Shown: positions 59,096 to 64,000 of the stretch, one piece after another | Layout: every line of letters begins with the position of its first letter | Numbering within the stretch: position 1 is the stretch's first letter | NCBI GenBank assembly: GCA_947311845.1 | Contig: CAMZMU010000027.1 | Span: forward strand, 26,399,548-26,463,547 | DNA length: 64,000 bases | Origin: Poa pratensis | Taxonomy: Eukaryota > Streptophyta > Magnoliopsida > Poales > Poaceae | Reading direction: 5' to 3' | Made by a program: the position numbers and the translations under genes | Notes under the pieces: model-generated | Databases searched by the model: none | Told to the model about the DNA's origin: nothing | The model's input: the letters and a program-made list of their open reading frames with translations, nothing else

Positions 59096-59730
59096 TGCTT
59101 CTCGTCATTTTTTGTGTGGTCAACACGCATGCCATTACATTAATGCAGTAACTTTTTTGAGAGGGTCATTCGCAAAAAAAAACAAAAAAAATAGAGGGTA
59201 AAAACGTACTCACCCCATGACGGGGACAGGTATTTTACCCTGTCAAATCACAATTAATTTAGGTCGTAACAAAAGTGTACTCCAACTCTGTTTACTTTTC
59301 GTTACAAAAACATGTTAATTAATCCAGGAGCTTATGTGTACATGTACCTCTGAGAATCAATTAATGCACAGTATCCTCTCTTGGGCCGGTCATTCCATGC
59401 GAGCGTTGTTTTTTTTTTTTGGAGCGTTGTTGTGGCCATGTGATGCATGGCCCACACCATACAATGATACAACTCACACCACACAGATGAACAGTATGTA
59501 GGATTATGATGGCACAACGGCTAAAGAAATTCTCTTTATCCCTCGACGTACCAAGTACACATGCCGACGGGCTAATTAATTAGTTACTTTCTCTCTTCAC
59601 ATTTGTAAGACATTCTATATATTATAAGAACTAGATACGGATCAAAATGTGAAAATGTGTGAAGCACTAAATACATATAGATACATGTATTTTTGGAAAA
59701 AGCTACTCCCGACGATCCGAATTTACTGTC

Positions 59731-59784
59731 GGGGTGGTGTATGTGAGCGTCTGCATTTGTACTGTGTTTCACAAAAAAAAAAAA
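59731..59784 (+). mobile_element. SINE copy 3, 3' tail only
   Basis: GTATGTGAGCGTCTGCATTTGTACTGTGTTTCACAAAAAAAA matches the 3' ends of the copies at 56315 and 57568. It is strongly 5' truncated. Confidence 0.6.
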
Positions 59785-62184
59785 TGTTGTACGATGGTGT
59801 TGTGCTTTGTAGCTTGTTTTTCCACGACACTTCATATGGACCAGAGGAGGTTTTTTTTTATATAAAAGTGAACGGAGGAAGTAGCTATTTTTTTAATGCA
59901 AATTAACATCTGAGTTGCCGTATACAAGACATTTGCAGCTGAAGTTTATGGAGTCAAGTTGTAAAATATATTCCCTCCATTATTGAATGTAAGGTGTATA
60001 GTTTTTTTGTACAACTATTAAGACATGAGAATATTGTGTACGGTGGACTCATTTTCCCTGGAAAAATCGGGATAGAAGTTCCTAATAGTTCCAAATTGAA
60101 AACAGTCATTCAAATCCCACTGTTATAAATTGGAACACATTTGTGGATGGCTAAAATTGTCCATAAATCGCAATACAAGCTATATTAGTAAACCTTCACG
60201 TATTGAGCAATGGAGGGTGTACATAGCAGTAGGTTCGTCAACCTTCACGTACGTACACGTACGGACAACCAAAAAATACAAATCGACAGCTAGATCGGGC
60301 ATGAGGGCCCATCAATTCCTTACCTTAAACCAAAAGTCTGAGTAGCTTATTAATAAATCTCACGATCGGTGAAGCCGTGCTACCTCGGCAACACCCAGCG
60401 AGCGCAGCTCAGGACCGCAATATATATATACTAGAACTACGAAACTAATCTCAACATCAGTACTCCGTACGTAATACGTAAGGAATACGTATACACCAAA
60501 CAAGCATAGAACAATCAGTTTCCTTGACCGCCTTCAAGGAAAAGAAGCTATGCTAGCCTACCAAAACCGCAGAACCGTTAAGCTGATCATATAGTATAAT
60601 ACACACACTTCATTTTCTCCTGGTGATGTTAATTTAAATGCTCCCGTGTCTTAGTGCTAGGCTAGCCTGTCTGTCGCCGTCGCTGGCTTAGATTTGGGAT
60701 TGTTCCTTTTCTAGTTGTACCTATAGATCATCAGGATAGCATATCTTAAAATATGAAATATTTATGATGTCTTTTCAGCTAATCCAGCTTATGCATGAAA
60801 TGATTCATCAGGATATCAGGGGCCCTCCTTGCTACATATAGAGCCGCCTATGTAGAGAGAGGACACCTTTTAGGTTTGGGATTTTATTTTAATCTGCGCT
60901 GTATGATTCATGGGATATGTCTCAATGATGAGTTCTTTTCTGAAGGATCTGAATGATGAGTTCTTTGTGTTCTGGCTATGTTTGTGATTTTTCGGTGCAA
61001 GAGGAGAGAGAGAGCTTGTGCGTTTAGCGTATGTCCGGCGTCTTAGCGTGCATGCGTGCCGTGGCAGATTGGTAAGCTAGCAAAAGCATGGACGGGGCCC
61101 AAGATAGCTAAGAGTACTGGGAAGTGGGAATAAATTCCCTTTCCAGTACTTCTAATTCGTTTCCTTGGGTTTTAAAACTTAGGTGATTTCAAGTAAAAAA
61201 AAAAAAAACTTAGGCGATTCTGCCTCTCCGTTTTTTGGCCAAGGCTTAGGGGATTGGTAGTATTTTCTTTCTTCATCCAGGGGATTAGTTTTTAATTTAG
61301 CGGATCATCCAAGGAATTAGTAATCATGTTCCACGGCGGATGTGCCATGACCCATGGGTAAGTGTAAGTCACACCTCACTCTTTTTTAGAACAAAGTCAC
61401 ACCTCATCACATGGAAATAGAAACGGAACAAGATGAATTTTTTTATGTGGCCTTAGTCTGGCCGGTATGTTATTCTGCCCAGAGCGCATGAGAAAGCCCA
61501 CTAGAAGCCCATAGTCTAGTGGCCGAGCGAAAGCCGACATGAAGCCCGCATGTATTCGACATAAGCAGTGACAAGATCAAATCGATGCCCGTTAAAAAAA
61601 AGATCCAATGGATGAAATGAATTTCTCAAGCCATGACTCAGTTACTGTGTCGTTGGGTAACGTTTTCAAAGTGATTAAGTGAACATGACGTTGCACATGT
61701 GCGAAAAAATTCTATTGGGACATTAGCCAACATTAGTGAGCATGTGGTCTTTACTCTTTAGGTCATGTATATCGTCAGCTTCCGATCTGGTTTTGTCCAG
61801 TTTGGTATGATCGATAGTTGTCAAGTTTCATTATTTTGTGTTCATGAACCCACAGTAAATCCATGCATAGGTGGTTTGGGAATGGGGTTTCTTCAACACA
61901 GCGCCTTTGTTTTGACATTTTCAAAAGAGTTGCTCTTTGAAGAGGTAAGAACTCGAGACCTAAGTTTTCTTAATAAAACCCTCTGATGATCAATATGCAA
62001 GACTGCAACTGTAAAACACATTGCACGGAGCCATGGATCCACAAATTAGCTAGCTCTTGTTTTTTTCATAAGGCAGCGACCAACTTCTTCTTTACACCTA
62101 CGTACAGTTCAAGGTCTCACGTACACAACAAATTAAGCACAGAGAATGGCAAAAACGACCGCATGCTGATACATGTATCTCAAT
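59785..62184. other. Intergenic, with Stowaway-like scraps
   Basis: AACGGAGGAAGTA at about 59872 and ATTCCCTCCATTATTGAATG at about 59969 resemble Stowaway-type tips, but no complete element could be bounded. The rest shows no gene. The last 150 bp are probably PsbS 3' UTR. Confidence 0.35.
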
Positions 62185-62764
62185 CTACTCGTCGTCATCC
62201 CCGCTGATGAACCTGCCGGTTCCGGGGTTGATGGCTGCGATGAAGAAGAAGACGACGTTGAAGAGGACGAGCGGCTCGATCTCGGAGATCGGCACCCCGG
62301 TCTCGATGTTGAGCTGCGCCAGCGCGCCCTTCCCGGTGATGATCTCCCCGATGATGGAGAAGGCGATACCCAGCTGCGCCAGCCGTCCCACGAACAGCTC
62401 GTTCGACTTGGTGAACCCAAACAGCGGCCCTGCGCATTTGCATCGTAAGATCTGATCAGAAAAAGGTTCGCGGCGAGCAAGATCGATCGTTGGAAGTTTG
62501 TTTGTTCTGTTACGTACCTCCCTCGCTGAGGCCGAGGGCGGAGCGGAAGCCTTTGCCGGGGGCGATGACGGCCTTGTCGAGGCCGGTGGTGGGCTGCTCG
62601 TCGACGAACTTGCCGCGGTCACCGAGGGCGCCGATGGCGCCGAGGAGGGTGAATAGGATGAAGAAAAGGAGGAGGGGCTCCGCCTCGTAGATCGGGATGC
62701 CGGTCTCAAGGTTCAGCTGGGACAGGATGCCCTTGCCGGTGATGGCCTCTCCCAATATCGATGC
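62185..62764 (-). CDS. PSBS: PsbS (photosystem II 22-kDa protein), 3' part; 5' exons outside the window
   Basis: PsbS is a four-helix thylakoid membrane protein that senses lumen acidification and triggers energy-dependent quenching of excess light. Two exons are visible: 62518-62764 and 62185-62429 (joined in phase 1 as GGA G/GG CCG). The first reads ASILGEAITGKGILSQLNLE, TGIPIYEAEPLLLFFILFTL and GLDKAVIAPGKGFRSALGLS. The second reads GPLFGFTKSNELFVGRLAQL and ends INPGTGRFISGDDDE. Both internally repeated lumenal loops (LETGIPIYEAEP and IETGVPISEIEP), which contain the proton-sensing glutamates, are conserved. The frame is clean. The upstream exon with transit peptide and first helix is not present up to 64000, so the preceding intron exceeds 1.2 kb or the gene is truncated. 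In rice PsbS1 neighbours SAPK4. Confidence 0.92.
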
Positions 62765-64000
62765 CTGCAGACATCAGCAGTAAAAACAATCTAAGACATC
62801 GGTAGAAAAGCGCTCAGAAGTTCCATACTTCCATTCCATGATTTTTCTGCTTTAGCAAACACATTTCACGATTAGTTTAATGTACACTGTTGTTTACAAC
62901 ACATATTTCTCCATAAAGGTTAGAAATATATTTTAAGCATTTGCATCGATGTTCAACCATAATCATTTGTACTCTACCCATGAGTTATGGCTAAAAACAT
63001 AAGGGCAATGTTTCACTTAAATCACACACTTTTCACCTTTCCTATTTATGCTAAGTGTATTACGAAAGATTTAAAATAATAGATAGTAAATTTTCTCAAA
63101 CATCTTAGAGTTATCGGATTTGTTATTTCTCAAGGAGATAACTATTTATTATTTACTACTATGTGTATTGACTGAGAAATAGTCACTCCCCTACACTTGT
63201 AGCTTTTTTTTTGTACTTGTAGCGCACAAAATAGACTAGGACACAACTGTTCACCCTATTTCTTCAAGTAGTGAACACTGCCCTACCTCCTTCCTCCTCC
63301 ACCACATGTCTCTTTGCTCTTCTTTTTCCTCCTCCGGGTCTATAAATCTCTCGCACCCCTCCTAACCGCTCCTCATTTCTCTGATTAGTTGTTGGCACCC
63401 CCATCTCTTCCTATTCATGTGCCAGCTGCCGCAAGATGAGGCGTGTGTGTCCCGATCATGACATATTTCTAAGCTTGGAGTGGCACTGATTTTACCCATC
63501 CGATTGGGCACTAGTGAGGTTCCCCCTTTTCGCCTTCCACTCTCCCGTTCTTTTCCCCCATCTCACCCGACCATTCGCCCCTTAAGGCTAATAACATATA
63601 TAGGCCACAGATTTATGACTAATTTGCACCATTAGAAATTGCATGACAAAACACAATTTTGATTTTCACATTCTTCATTTTTATATGAGAATTTATAGCG
63701 GCTGTTATTTTTTAGTTGCACACAAAATAGCGGCGCATTAGTTCCATCTATAGCCAAATTTGAATTGACTCATATATACTCCCTCCGTTCCAAAATATAA
63801 GATGTTTTACATATTTTATTAGTATGAGTGAATATAGACACTAAAACGCGTATAGATACATGGGATTTCGAAAAAAAAGTTAAAACTAACCATCTTATAA
63901 TTCGGAACAGAGCGAGTACAATTAAACGGTCTAGACTCCCCCCGGAAAGAGAGAAAAAACGGTCCAGACTGTCGAGTAATTTTTATTTTTTTGACACGTA
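62765..64000 (-). other. PsbS intron, open-ended
   Basis: Starts with a clean acceptor on the minus strand (TGTCTGCAG before 62764). AT-rich, without further exon-like frames, and contains a Stowaway MITE. Confidence 0.55.
63777..63921. mobile_element. Stowaway MITE
   Basis: It begins TACTCCCTCCGTTCCAAAATA and ends TAATTCGGAACAGAGCGAGTA, matching inverted tips with TA borders. The length of about 140 bp and the AAGATGTTTTACATATTT interior are typical of grass Stowaway elements. Confidence 0.8.

Noticed and set aside
60700..60900. Possible small-RNA hairpin around GCATGAAATGATTCATCAGG
   Set aside because: The inverted repeat is too short and the sequence matches no microRNA I know.

Overview
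The window is nuclear DNA from a grass (Poaceae), probably Pooideae. It has intron-rich genes with GC-rich first exons, Stowaway-type MITEs, an Au-type SINE, other poly(A)-ended SINEs, LINE tails and three complete LTR retrotransposons. Three host loci are recognisable: a POLLUX (DMI1-type) nuclear-envelope ion channel locus (+, 3621-8027), an SnRK2 kinase of the SAPK4 type (-, 15385-19835), and the 3' part of PsbS (-, 62185-62764). As I recall it, rice chromosome 1 carries PsbS1, SAPK4 and POLLUX next to each other, so this looks like the orthologous interval.

Layout. 1-2915: two LINE 3' ends in opposite orientation. 3621-8027: POLLUX in 12 exons with intact splice sites but about eight frameshifts in exons 1, 3 and 7. 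8028-15384: the gap between convergent POLLUX and SAPK4, which carries a tandem duplication of the old intergenic segment, a perfect 221-bp inverted repeat with a 75-bp loop, an isolated p24/emp24 exon, a 120-bp tandem duplication and an I29 inhibitor-like ORF. 15385-19835: an intact nine-exon SAPK4-type kinase (363 aa) with an Au SINE in an intron. 20300-23150: repeat remnants including a MITE and a probable LTR fragment.

23154-55499 is mostly retrotransposon. First comes a Ty3/gypsy chromovirus-like element (3.6-kb LTRs, decayed 3-kb core, TSD TATAT). A Tat-lineage gypsy element (444-bp LTRs, TSD CTTGG) follows 52 bp later; it has dual RNase H domains, a 14-copy tandem array and a spliced antisense gene. 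Then comes an older Ty1/copia element (TSD GACAG). Hand-counted LTR differences are about 1.0%, 1.35% and 4.5%, so the copia element is the oldest. 55505-62184 is gene-poor and holds three copies of a SINE family and a poly(A)-ended GC-rich segment. The window ends inside a PsbS intron that contains a Stowaway MITE.

The host genes are not one pathway: POLLUX acts in symbiotic nuclear calcium signalling, SAPK4-type kinases in osmotic stress signalling and PsbS in photoprotective quenching. Only the kinase is complete and apparently functional here; PsbS is intact as far as visible, and POLLUX appears broken.
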